Origin: Magnetospirillum sp. 64-120
GTDB lineage: Bacteria; Pseudomonadota; Alphaproteobacteria; Rhodospirillales; Magnetospirillaceae
Reading direction: 5' to 3'
Assembly: GCA_001898825.1 (NCBI GenBank)
Contig: MKVK01000021.1
Span: 51,686 to 115,685 of the forward strand
DNA: 64,000 nucleotides
Each line of letters begins with the position of its first letter. Within the stretch, counting starts at the first letter, position 1. Made by a program: the position numbers and the translations under genes. The notes beneath the pieces are model-generated. The model was not told the origin of the DNA. It saw nothing but the letters and a program-made list of their open reading frames with translations, and ran no database searches. This document shows positions 29,198-37,454 of the stretch, piece by piece.

Positions 29198-31452
29198 GGG
29201 CGTCCCCCGGTCAGGGCGGCGAAGCGGCTGTTCAGCACGTCGGCGGTGGCCGTCAGCAGCCGCAGGGCGATGTCGTCCACATGGCGGTTGCGCCACGATT
29301 CCAGCGTTGTCCCGGCCACCCACTGATTGAAGGCGCCCAGGGCCGGGCCGCAATGGATCTGGAAATCCACCTTGTGGGCGGTGTCGCCGGCCAGGGCCCA
29401 GCGGCTGGCGTTCTTGAAATAGCGGCGGAACACCAGCGCCATCTTGTGTTTGGGCAGCCGCTCGGCCCGCTCGATGTCCTCGGGCGGCAGACGGTTGCGC
29501 ACTTCATCCCAAACGGCCATCAGCGGGCGCTGGAAGAAGCGTTCTTCCAACTGACGCCGTGTCGCCGCGTCGATGGCGTCCAGCGAGTCGAACTGGCGAT
29601 AGACCGAAACCAGCTTTTCCGCCCGTGCCGGGAAGAACAGCCCCTTCTTCAGCACCTGGACCTTGGACCCCAGCTCGAACATCTCGCCCGACGGCGCGGT
29701 GGTCATGTCGTGGACGGCCGCTGCTTCCAGCATGTCCTTGACCGCGTCGCTGGTGCCGGCTTCCACCGTCGCCTGGTTGATGGAACCGGTGACGATGTAT
29801 TCGGCCCCCAGCACCAGAACGGCGGCGGCGGCTTCGGGGGTTCCGATGCCGCCCCCGGCCCCCACATGGACGGTTCCGGCGAAATTCGGGAAGGCGTTGG
29901 CGGCGCCGTCGCGCACCCGCAATACCGCCGGGATCAGGGTGAAGGGCATGCCCTGGTCGGTGTGGCCGCCGGAATCGGATTCGACGGTGATGGCGTCGGC
30001 CATGGGCACCTGGGCCAGCATTTCGGCCTGGGTGGCGCTGATGGCACCCGACTGCACCAGTTTGGCCACCAGCTTTTCCGGGGCGGCGGCCAGGAAAAGG
30101 CCAGCGACATCGGGGCGCGACACCTTGGCGATGATCTTGTTGTCGGCCAGGATGCGGCCGTTTTCCCGGCGCAGGCCATGGGCGCGCCAGCGCACCAAGG
30201 CGATGGTCACCTCCATGAAGGCCGAGGCCTCGATCACCTTGACCCGGTGCTTCAGCAGCAAATCGACCAACTGGTCTTCCAGGGTCGGATGGTTGACATG
30301 GGCGATGAAGTTGACGCCGAACGGCGCACCTGCGGGCAATTGGGCGCCGATGGCTTCGATCGCCGCTTCCACCTCGGGCATGGGCAGGCCGCCGGCGCCG
30401 AAGAACGCCAGCATGCCGGCGCGGCCCATGCGCACCACCATGTCCACCGAGGAAATGCCCTGGTACATGGCGCCGCACACATAAGGGTGGGTCAGTCCGA
30501 AATCGGCGCAGAAGCGGCGCGAGCCCAGCTTGCCGACAGCGAACGAGGCGTCGGTGGTTGGCGCCGCCACCCGTTCCTCGGCTGCCAGCACGGCGGCATC
30601 CAGGGGGCCGGCCTCGGCCTCGGTGCGGCGCACCATGGGCTTGACCACCGGCGGGCCGTCGCCGATTTCGGTGACAGCCTCGAAACGCATGCCCTTGGCC
30701 AACAGATAACGCAGCGATTCGCACCACAGCACCGGGGCGGTGATCTGTTCGACCATGCGCTGGCGGATGGTCGCCGGGTCGTGGGGACGGGCGGTGACGT
30801 TGGAAATCACCGGCACTTGCGGCGGGGCGAAAGTGAACCGGGCGGCGAAATCGGCGAATTCGGCCTGGGCTTCGGCCATGAACGGGGTGTGAAAGGCGCC
30901 GCCCACCGGCAGCACCACGTAATGGCTGGCGCCGGCGGCGCGGAAAAACTCTTCGGCGGCGACCACCGCGTCGCGCTTGCCCGACAGCACGATCTGCTTC
31001 GGGGTGTTGAAATTGGCCGGATAGACGTCTGACAGATGATGCTGACGCAGCACCGCCTTGATCTGGTCGCCATCCAGGCCGATGACGGCGGCCATGCCGC
31101 CGCCCTGGGCGCGGTCCATCAGCTCGCCGCGCTTCTTCACCAATTGCAGACCGGTGGCGAAATCAACCACACCGGCGGCGAACAGGGCGGCGTATTCGCC
31201 GACGCTGTGGCCCAGCACCACGTCCGGCCGCTCGGTCTGGTCCAGGAACTTCAAGGCGCTGACCACGTAAAGCGCCACTTGGGTGAAGTTGGTCCGCGTC
31301 AGCTTTTCCATCGGCCCGTTCAGGCACAATTCGGCGATGGAATAGCCCAAAATGGCATCGGCCTCAGCCACCTGATGGGGGAACCGGGCGAACAGCTCGG
31401 CGCCCATGCCGACCCGTTGCGCCCCTTGACCGGGAAACAGGAACGCCTTCAT
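29194..31452 (-). CDS. trans-acting malonyl acyltransferase fused to PfaD-type enoylreductase
   Basis: Bifunctional protein of 752 residues. The N-terminal acyltransferase (about 1-285) has GHSVGEY with nucleophile Ser83 and GAFH (185-188), the malonyl-CoA-type motif. It should load every AT-less module of the cluster. The C-terminal part (about 320-752) is an FMN-dependent enoylreductase of the PfaD/FabK type, with ESDSGGHTDQ and a GAGGGIG nucleotide-binding loop. AT-ER fusions are common in trans-AT clusters. The chosen start MKAFLFPGQG at 31452 overlaps the exporter stop as ATGA; an upstream extension in frame has no family similarity. No visible module obviously needs the ER, so its substrate may lie in the part of PKS2 outside the window. 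Confidence 0.95.
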   Translation of the reverse strand: MKAFLFPGQGAQRVGMGAELFARFPHQVAEADAILGYSIAELCLNGPMEKLTRTNFTQVALYVVSALKFLDQTERPDVVLGHSVGEYAALFAAGVVDFATGLQLVKKRGELMDRAQGGGMAAVIGLDGDQIKAVLRQHHLSDVYPANFNTPKQIVLSGKRDAVVAAEEFFRAAGASHYVVLPVGGAFHTPFMAEAQAEFADFAARFTFAPPQVPVISNVTARPHDPATIRQRMVEQITAPVLWCESLRYLLAKGMRFEAVTEIGDGPPVVKPMVRRTEAEAGPLDAAVLAAEERVAAPTTDASFAVGKLGSRRFCADFGLTHPYVCGAMYQGISSVDMVVRMGRAGMLAFFGAGGLPMPEVEAAIEAIGAQLPAGAPFGVNFIAHVNHPTLEDQLVDLLLKHRVKVIEASAFMEVTIALVRWRAHGLRRENGRILADNKIIAKVSRPDVAGLFLAAAPEKLVAKLVQSGAISATQAEMLAQVPMADAITVESDSGGHTDQGMPFTLIPAVLRVRDGAANAFPNFAGTVHVGAGGGIGTPEAAAAVLVLGAEYIVTGSINQATVEAGTSDAVKDMLEAAAVHDMTTAPSGEMFELGSKVQVLKKGLFFPARAEKLVSVYRQFDSLDAIDAATRRQLEERFFQRPLMAVWDEVRNRLPPEDIERAERLPKHKMALVFRRYFKNASRWALAGDTAHKVDFQIHCGPALGAFNQWVAGTTLESWRNRHVDDIALRLLTATADVLNSRFAALTGGRP

Positions 31453-33104
31453 GACGAAGCCTCCCATGACGGGCCGGGGCGGTCCCAGACCACCGCGCCC
31501 AAATCCAGTTTGACCACCCGGTCGGCCACGTGCCAATAGCGCTCGTCATGGGTGACGGCGACCACCAGCTTGCCTTGAGCTTTCAGCCCAGGGATCACGG
31601 TCTCGTAGAAATAGCGGCGGAAATGGATGTCTTGTTCCGCCGACCATTCGTCGAACAGGTAAATGGGCCGGTCCTCCAGCAGCGCCGCCACCAGGGCCAA
31701 GCGCTTGCGCTGGCCGGTGGACAGGCTGGTGGTGGAAAAACGCCCGTCCACATACCGCACCTTCGATCCCAGACCCATGTCGTGCAGCAGGTCGCGGACC
31801 TGGGCGGGATCGATATTTTCGGCGCCGTACAGGCGGTCGAACAGGTGGAAGTCGACGAAGATGGCGGAAAACAATTCCCGCAATCCGGCCACGTCATGGC
31901 GGGTCAGGGTTTGCCCGTCCACCTGGATGGTGCCGCGCTCGGCCGGATAAAGTCCGCACAGCAGGCGCAGCACGGTGGACTTGCCGCTGCCATTGCCGCC
32001 GACCAGGAACACCACTTCGCCGCGGGTCAGTTCCAAGGACAGCGGGCCGGCAGTGAAACCGGGATCGCCATTTTCGTCATGATGGGTGAAGCCGATGCGG
32101 TCATAGCGGATGGTGGTGAAGCCCGCAAAGGCTTGGGCCGCCGCCCGGGCTTCGGTCGGCGACACCCCGCCGGCTTCGATCAATTGGCGCTCTACCGCCA
32201 AGATGCCGTCCAGTCCGACCTGGGCGCGCAGGAACATGGGCGACTGGGCGACGATCTTGGCCAGCGGGCTGATGCAGAACAGCAGCACCGGGACCAGTTG
32301 GAACACCAGCAAGGTGTGGCCGCCGACGAAGGCGGGGAAGAAATAGGCGACGATGCCCAGCATCAGATAGGTGACGAAGGACGACAGCAGGATCATCTCG
32401 GCCCAATGCTCGCCCGAGGCGACCAGATCATCCTCGGTGGCGCGGGACAGCCGGCGATAGGCCTGCTCCACCGCCTGGCCGCGGGCGGCGTTCAGGCGCA
32501 GTTCCTTGGCGCCGCGCAAGATGGCATCGATGCTGTCCAACAGGCGTCCCTGTTGCCGTGACAAGCGGCCCAGGGTACGGCTGAAGCGGCGGTTGATGGT
32601 CATGTAGGCGGCGATGCCCACCGCCACCGCCACCAGGAACACGGCGAACGCCATGGGCGACAACGTGGCCAAGTACAGCAACGAAAAGAACAGCAGCACG
32701 GCCTGTTGCAGTGCGTCCACCAACAGCGGGAAGGTCACCGACAGGTGGTTGGTTTCGTGCGACACCATGGCGTACAGGCTGCCGCGCCCGACCCGGTCGG
32801 CGTCCAGCAGTTCGGCTTGCCGCAAGCGGTCGACCACGTTCAGGCGCAGGCGGTTCAGCAGATCCTCGATGACCCGGTTGGCCCTGAGCAGCGCCGTGTT
32901 GTTGCACAGGTAATAGGTCAGGAAGGTCAGGCCGAAGGCTACCCACATGACCAGTCCCGGCCACTGGCCTTGCGCCACCTCGACGGCGATGCGGTTGATG
33001 GCCACCAGCAATCCGGCATTGGCCAGCCCGGCCACCACGATCAGCGCCGCCATGATCAACAGGGTTCGCCGCCCTGCGCCGGCCAGGAAGCTGACGATGG
33101 TCAT
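31449..33104 (-). CDS. ABC exporter, cyclic peptide/SyrD-PvdE type (half-transporter 1)
   Basis: Half-size ABC exporter of 551 residues. An N-terminal six-helix membrane domain is followed by an ATPase domain. Walker A is GGNGSGKST near residues 368-376, the signature is LSTGQRKR, and Walker B is IYLFDEW. The WSAEQD that follows and the overall length match the SyrD/PvdE cyclic-peptide exporter family rather than MsbA. Start ATG 33104 overlaps the stop of the upstream paralogue as ATGA. Tight coupling to that paralogue suggests a heterodimer that exports the polyketide; homodimers are possible. Confidence 0.9.
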   Translation of the reverse strand: MTIVSFLAGAGRRTLLIMAALIVVAGLANAGLLVAINRIAVEVAQGQWPGLVMWVAFGLTFLTYYLCNNTALLRANRVIEDLLNRLRLNVVDRLRQAELLDADRVGRGSLYAMVSHETNHLSVTFPLLVDALQQAVLLFFSLLYLATLSPMAFAVFLVAVAVGIAAYMTINRRFSRTLGRLSRQQGRLLDSIDAILRGAKELRLNAARGQAVEQAYRRLSRATEDDLVASGEHWAEMILLSSFVTYLMLGIVAYFFPAFVGGHTLLVFQLVPVLLFCISPLAKIVAQSPMFLRAQVGLDGILAVERQLIEAGGVSPTEARAAAQAFAGFTTIRYDRIGFTHHDENGDPGFTAGPLSLELTRGEVVFLVGGNGSGKSTVLRLLCGLYPAERGTIQVDGQTLTRHDVAGLRELFSAIFVDFHLFDRLYGAENIDPAQVRDLLHDMGLGSKVRYVDGRFSTTSLSTGQRKRLALVAALLEDRPIYLFDEWSAEQDIHFRRYFYETVIPGLKAQGKLVVAVTHDERYWHVADRVVKLDLGAVVWDRPGPSWEASS

Positions 33105-34735
33105 GCTGCCCCCCGGGTCTCGGCGGTAATGACACCCAAATCCATGGTCAGGCGGCGGTCGCAGGCCGACCAATAGCGGTCGTCATGGGTGACCGCCAGC
33201 ACGGTCTTGCCTTGGGCCTTCAGGTCGGGCAACAGGCGGGTATAGAAGACGTCGCGGAAATGGGCGTCCTGGTCCGCCGCCCATTCGTCGAACAAATAAA
33301 CCGGGCGGTCTTCCAGCAGCGCCACGATCAGGGCCAGGCGCTTGCGTTGGCCAGTGGACAGGCTGGTGGTGGAAAAGCGGCCGTCGGCGAAGCCGACCTT
33401 GTCGGCCAGTTCCATCTGGGCGATCAGGGCGGTGACGCGTTGGGGATCGACCTGTTCCATGCCGTACAGGCGGTCGAACAGATGGAAGTCGGCGAAGACG
33501 GCGGCGAACACTTCGCGCAGATCCCGGCGTTCATCGGTGCTGACCGGAACGCCGTCAATGGTGATGGAGCCGGAATCGGGGGTGTAAAGCCCGCATAACA
33601 GCTTCATGGCGGTGGACTTGCCGCTGCCGTTGCCACCAGTGACGAACACCGTCTCGCCGCGCTGCAAAGTCAGGTTCAGCGGCCCCGAGGTGAAAAGCAC
33701 GTCGCCGGCTTCATCGCGATAGCTGAAGGTCAGGGCTTCGTAAGTGATGGTGGAAAAATCGGCGAAGCGCGACACCGTCAGCGGCTCGGACGGCTCGCTG
33801 CGTCCCAGGTCCAGCCGTCTTTCCAGCTTTGCCACATGGCCCAGCCCCATGTCGGCGCGGGCGTAAAGCGGCGCCACCGCGGTCAGGGCGGTGACCGGGC
33901 CGACGCAGAAGATGGCGGCGGCGGTGATCTTGTAGATGGCGTCGGTATAGCCGTCGAAGAAGCCGGGCAGGATGAAGATCACCACGCCCACCAAAGCGTA
34001 CAGGAAGGCGTTGCCGAATTGCAGCAGCACCACCCATTTGCCGCCGACCCCGACCACCTTGCCTTTCAGCGTGTCCACCACTTGGGTGAAATGGGCGAAC
34101 AACGCGTCGTTGCGGTCGGCGTTCAGGCGGATTTCCTGAAAGCCCTTGGTGAAATGCCCCAGGCTGTCCAGCATGGCCGCTTCCTGGTGGTGCACCTCGA
34201 CCAGGGCCTGGTCCAGGCGTTGCCGACGCATCCAGAACAGCACCAGTCCGATCACCGTGCAGGCGGCGACCACGGCGAAGGCGGCCACCGAGATGGTGGC
34301 GATGTAAAGCAGGCAGAACACCAGCAGCACGCTGCTTTGCGCGGCGCTGACCAGCAGCGGCAGGCTTTGCGACAGGTGGTTGACTTCCTGGGCGATGGTG
34401 GCGAACAGCTCGCCCTGGTCCAGTTGTTCCAGGCCACGCAGATCGACGCGGCGGATCTTGCCGACCACCCGCTGGCGCACCGCTTCCAGGCGGTGCTGCA
34501 CCATGCGGTTGGCTTCGCGCAGCGACGCCCGGTCGGAAAGATAGAAAAAGGCGAACAGACAGATGTATAGCGCGATGGTGTCGCCGCCCAAGGGCTGGGC
34601 CAGCACCGCCTGTTCGGCGGCGTGGTTGATCATGCCCAAAAGCGCGGCGTTGGCCAGGCCGGCCAGACAGGTGACGGCCAGCACATAACGAAATCCGGTG
34701 GCGTTGCCCATGCTCAGCAAACGAACGATGTGCAT
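33101..34735 (-). CDS. ABC exporter, cyclic peptide/SyrD-PvdE type (half-transporter 2)
   Basis: First gene of the PKS operon; a 544-residue half-transporter paralogous to the next gene. The membrane domain is followed by an ATPase with GGNGSGKST (Walker A, Lys373), LSTGQRKR and VYLFDEW. The ATG at 34735 (MHIVRLLSMG) gives the family length and has a weak GAGGGG upstream. An in-frame start 56 codons earlier exists, but that extension is hydrophilic and unlike the family. Expression presumably starts in the 209-bp gap shared with the divergent PPTase gene. Confidence 0.88.
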   Translation of the reverse strand: MHIVRLLSMGNATGFRYVLAVTCLAGLANAALLGMINHAAEQAVLAQPLGGDTIALYICLFAFFYLSDRASLREANRMVQHRLEAVRQRVVGKIRRVDLRGLEQLDQGELFATIAQEVNHLSQSLPLLVSAAQSSVLLVFCLLYIATISVAAFAVVAACTVIGLVLFWMRRQRLDQALVEVHHQEAAMLDSLGHFTKGFQEIRLNADRNDALFAHFTQVVDTLKGKVVGVGGKWVVLLQFGNAFLYALVGVVIFILPGFFDGYTDAIYKITAAAIFCVGPVTALTAVAPLYARADMGLGHVAKLERRLDLGRSEPSEPLTVSRFADFSTITYEALTFSYRDEAGDVLFTSGPLNLTLQRGETVFVTGGNGSGKSTAMKLLCGLYTPDSGSITIDGVPVSTDERRDLREVFAAVFADFHLFDRLYGMEQVDPQRVTALIAQMELADKVGFADGRFSTTSLSTGQRKRLALIVALLEDRPVYLFDEWAADQDAHFRDVFYTRLLPDLKAQGKTVLAVTHDDRYWSACDRRLTMDLGVITAETRGAA

Positions 34736-34944
34736 AACGCGGACGAAACCCCCCTCAGGAAAGATCTGGCCGCTTGCGACCTTCGCGTCCCACCCCCTGG
34801 ACTGTCGGGCATGATATAGATAATTGTCGTGCATGGCACGCGCAGAAACAACGGGGCACTTAACCCGTCGGTTGGGGTAATTCTTTCGTTTTGCGTTCTC
34901 CATGTGAGCGGAAAAATCGGCGGCATGATTTCTAGCGAGGTGTG
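34736..34944. promoter_or_regulatory. divergent promoter region, PKS operon / PPTase
   Basis: This 209-bp gap separates the minus-strand PKS operon from the plus-strand PPTase, so both promoters should lie here. It is more AT-rich than its surroundings around 34811-34826. A short palindrome, CGTGCATGGCACG, lies at 34828-34840 and could be an operator. I see no convincing sigma-70 -35/-10 pair and no sigma-54 site. Confidence 0.45.
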
Positions 34945-35670
34945 ATGGCAGGGGGACGGGTGGCGATCTGGTGGCTAGAGGTGTCGAAGGTCGCTTCGCC
35001 CCATTGGCCGGCTCTGCTCGCCCGGCTGGATCAGGCCGAACGCGACCGGGCGCAGCGCTTTCACTTCGACCACGACCGCCTGTGCTATGTGGCGGCCCAT
35101 GCCTTGGGGCGGGGGTTGCTGGCGGCGTGGACCGGCGTCGCCGCCGGGGGCTGGGGGTTTACCGTGGATGCTTTTGGCAAGCCGGAAGCGGTCCCCCCCG
35201 CGGGGATGCGACGGTTGCGGCTGAACCTGTCGCACACAAGGGGACTGGCGGCGGCGGCGCTGACCGAAGAACACGACGTCGGCGTCGACGTGGAATGGCT
35301 GGGGCGCCGCCCGGTGGAGGACGGACTGGCCCAGCGCTTCTTCGCCCCGGCGGAATGTGCCCAACTGGTCGCCCTGCCCCCCGAAGCCCGGCATCACGCT
35401 TTTCTGGATTTCTGGACCTTGAAGGAAGCCTATGTGAAGGCTATCGGCAAGGGGTTGGCCCAGCCGCTGGACAGCTTCGCCTTCACCTTGGATCCGCTGT
35501 CCATCGCCTTCGACGACAGCTTGTCGGACGATCCGTCCCACTGGCTGTTCCGTCGTCTGCGACCGACGGAGTCGCATGTCCTGGCCTTGGCCCTGCGTCA
35601 TCCTGACCCGGGTTCGGTGGTCGTGGAGACGCGGGCGATGTCGGCGGAAGAATTACTGGCCTATCCCTGA
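34945..35670 (+). CDS. Sfp-type 4'-phosphopantetheinyl transferase
   Basis: Transfers phosphopantetheine from CoA to the carrier-protein serines, and is needed to activate the many ACPs of this cluster. The 241-residue protein shows the Sfp-type motifs NLSHTRG, GVDVEW and FWTLKEAYVKAIGKGL. ATG 34945 is preceded by GAGG; GTG at 34942 and GTG at 34960 are alternative starts. It is divergent from the PKS operon and its last 10 bp overlap the convergent phosphoesterase gene. Its place beside the PKS genes suggests it is the dedicated activating enzyme, although such enzymes often have broad specificity. Confidence 0.93.
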   Translation: MAGGRVAIWWLEVSKVASPHWPALLARLDQAERDRAQRFHFDHDRLCYVAAHALGRGLLAAWTGVAAGGWGFTVDAFGKPEAVPPAGMRRLRLNLSHTRGLAAAALTEEHDVGVDVEWLGRRPVEDGLAQRFFAPAECAQLVALPPEARHHAFLDFWTLKEAYVKAIGKGLAQPLDSFAFTLDPLSIAFDDSLSDDPSHWLFRRLRPTESHVLALALRHPDPGSVVVETRAMSAEELLAYP

Positions 35671-36488
35671 CCGGGCAGGATGTCGCGCAGGTAAGGGGCC
35701 ATCCCCCGGCTTTCGTCCCATTGCCGGGGATGGCCCAGCGACACTTCCTCGAAACGGGTGCCGTCGCGCCAGTCGGTGCGGCGCACATGCAGGTGGCCGC
35801 TGACCACCGCCTTGGCATGGAAACGCCGGTGCCAGTTCTCGGTGGCGGTGGTGCCGCACCAGGGCGTGAAGCGTGGGGCGCGGGGAATGTGGATCAAGTC
35901 GGCGCGTAGTGGGAAATGGTTGATCAGCACCGTCGGCAAAGCCGGGTCCAGTGCCGCCAGTCGGTCCTGGGTGTAGCGCAGGCGGTCGGCACACCAGTCG
36001 TCGCGGCTGGCGTAGGGTGTCGGGTCCAGCAGCATTTCGTCGGCGCAGACATTGCGCATTTCCGCGGCCCACGGCACCACCCGGTCGCGGGTCACCTGGG
36101 GCGGGCGGAAGCTGTAGTCGTAAAGCACGAACAACGGCGCCACCACGCAGGGGCCGCCGGGGCCGTCCCACAGCGGATAGGGATCTTCCGGGGTCAGCAC
36201 GTCCATGGATCGCGCCATCTCGACCAAGGCGTCGTAGCGGCCCACCCCGCGCCGGGGCGGCGTGCCGTCTTCTTCGGGAACGCACCACAATTCGTGGTTT
36301 CCCGGCACCCACAAGACGCGGGCGAAGCGGCGGCGGCAGTGCTCGAACGCCAGCCGGACATGGTCGAAGCGTTCGGCCACGTCGCCGGCCAGGATCAACC
36401 AGTCGTCGCCATGGTCGGGCAGGCTGGCCAGGGCGTCGCGGTTGACGGCGCTGGCCAGATGCAGGTCGCTGATCGCCAAAAGCCTCAT
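35661..36488 (-). CDS. metallophosphoesterase (calcineurin-like)
   Basis: Cytosolic 275-residue protein of the calcineurin-like phosphoesterase superfamily. The metal-binding motifs appear in order: DLH near the N-terminus, LAGDV, PGNHE, a histidine in INHFP, and GHLHVR near the C-terminus. No signal peptide is seen. It overlaps the convergent PPTase gene by 10 bp. The substrate is unknown and nothing in the sequence links it to polyketide synthesis; it may simply sit within the cluster. Confidence 0.88.
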   Translation of the reverse strand: MRLLAISDLHLASAVNRDALASLPDHGDDWLILAGDVAERFDHVRLAFEHCRRRFARVLWVPGNHELWCVPEEDGTPPRRGVGRYDALVEMARSMDVLTPEDPYPLWDGPGGPCVVAPLFVLYDYSFRPPQVTRDRVVPWAAEMRNVCADEMLLDPTPYASRDDWCADRLRYTQDRLAALDPALPTVLINHFPLRADLIHIPRAPRFTPWCGTTATENWHRRFHAKAVVSGHLHVRRTDWRDGTRFEEVSLGHPRQWDESRGMAPYLRDILPGQG

Positions 36489-36624
36489 GCTTCAGACATA
36501 GCAGAGCCGCGCCCATCCTGCCAAGCCGACGCCTTGACGCCTTCCACCACATGGGGGAGACTGCCCGGCGATGTTCGTCCTGTGGTATCGGTGCGCACAG
36601 TCATCCAAACCGGGGAAACTGCCG
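36489..36624 (+). promoter_or_regulatory. leader/promoter region of the methyltransferase-P450-HCS operon
   Basis: Gap of 136 bp between the divergent phosphoesterase and the FkbM gene. TTGACG at 36534-36539 could be a -35 element, but the matching -10 (GAGACT, 17 bp on) is poor. GGGGAA at 36612-36617 serves as ribosome-binding site for ATG 36625 and favours that start over the in-frame ATG at 36571. Confidence 0.3.
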
Positions 36625-37428
36625 ATGCAATTCGCTTCCTTGCCCGATGGCCGCACCATCGCCTGCGTCAATCCCTATGAAGTCGATTTCTCGGTGCACG
36701 AGATTTTCGCCGAGGATCTGGCGGTCCACGGGCTTTCCCTGGCGGCCGATTCCACCGTTTTGGATGTCGGCGCCAATATCGGTCTGTTCGCGCTTTATGT
36801 CCGCGACCATTGCCCGCAAGGCCGTGTCGTCGCCTTCGAGCCCATGCCCGAGGCTTTCGCCGCCTTGGCCCACAACATGGCCGCGATGTCGCCGCCCGGC
36901 GTGGCGGTGCAACTGGCACTGGGGGCCAAGCCCGGCTGGGCCGATTTTGACTATTTCCCCGGCGTGTCGGCGCTGTCCACCCAGGATCACGCCTTGGGCG
37001 AGCGCATGGCGGGCGGCCTGCGGGCGTTGCTGGCCGGTGGCCAGGCCGCCCCGGTGCAGGACATCCTGGACAAGACCGGCGCCACCGAAGTCGCTACCGA
37101 CACCGCCTTCGTCGACCAGTTGCTGCGCCCCCAAGTGGTCCGCGCCGAGATCGACACCGTGTCGGCGCAACTGGCCAAGCTGGGCCTGGACAGCGTCGAT
37201 TTACTGAAGATCGACACCGAAGGGGCCGAATCCGAGGTGCTGGCCGGGCTGGCCGAAGCGGATTGGCCGAAAATTCGTCAATTGCTGGTCGAAGCCCATC
37301 ATGGCGAGGACGCCGCCCGCCAGTTGGAAGAAAACTTGCGGGGGCGGGGCTACAAAACGCAGCTGGCCCGGCATCCGTTGTGCCAGCCGGGGGCCGAGGT
37401 TTTTCACATCTACGCCGCGCGGCCCTAG
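36625..37428 (+). CDS. FkbM-family SAM-dependent methyltransferase
   Basis: O-methyltransferase-type enzyme of 267 residues. The SAM-binding motif LDVGANIGLFAL and the FkbM-typical LLKIDTEGAESEVL are both present. Starts a plus-strand operon that continues with a P450 26 bp downstream. FkbM enzymes often methylate hydroxyls on polyketides. In clusters whose product has a methylenedioxy bridge, an O-methyl group is thought to be oxidised by a P450 to close the ring; the pairing here fits that idea but does not prove it. Confidence 0.88.
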   Translation: MQFASLPDGRTIACVNPYEVDFSVHEIFAEDLAVHGLSLAADSTVLDVGANIGLFALYVRDHCPQGRVVAFEPMPEAFAALAHNMAAMSPPGVAVQLALGAKPGWADFDYFPGVSALSTQDHALGERMAGGLRALLAGGQAAPVQDILDKTGATEVATDTAFVDQLLRPQVVRAEIDTVSAQLAKLGLDSVDLLKIDTEGAESEVLAGLAEADWPKIRQLLVEAHHGEDAARQLEENLRGRGYKTQLARHPLCQPGAEVFHIYAARP

Positions 37429-37454
37429 GGCCGCCGTCACGAAGGGGGACGTTC

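Noticed and set aside
29198-29353. N-terminal extension of PKS1
   Set aside because: Overlaps the AT-ER gene. ATG 29197 gives the normal KS start and an ATGA junction like the neighbouring ones.
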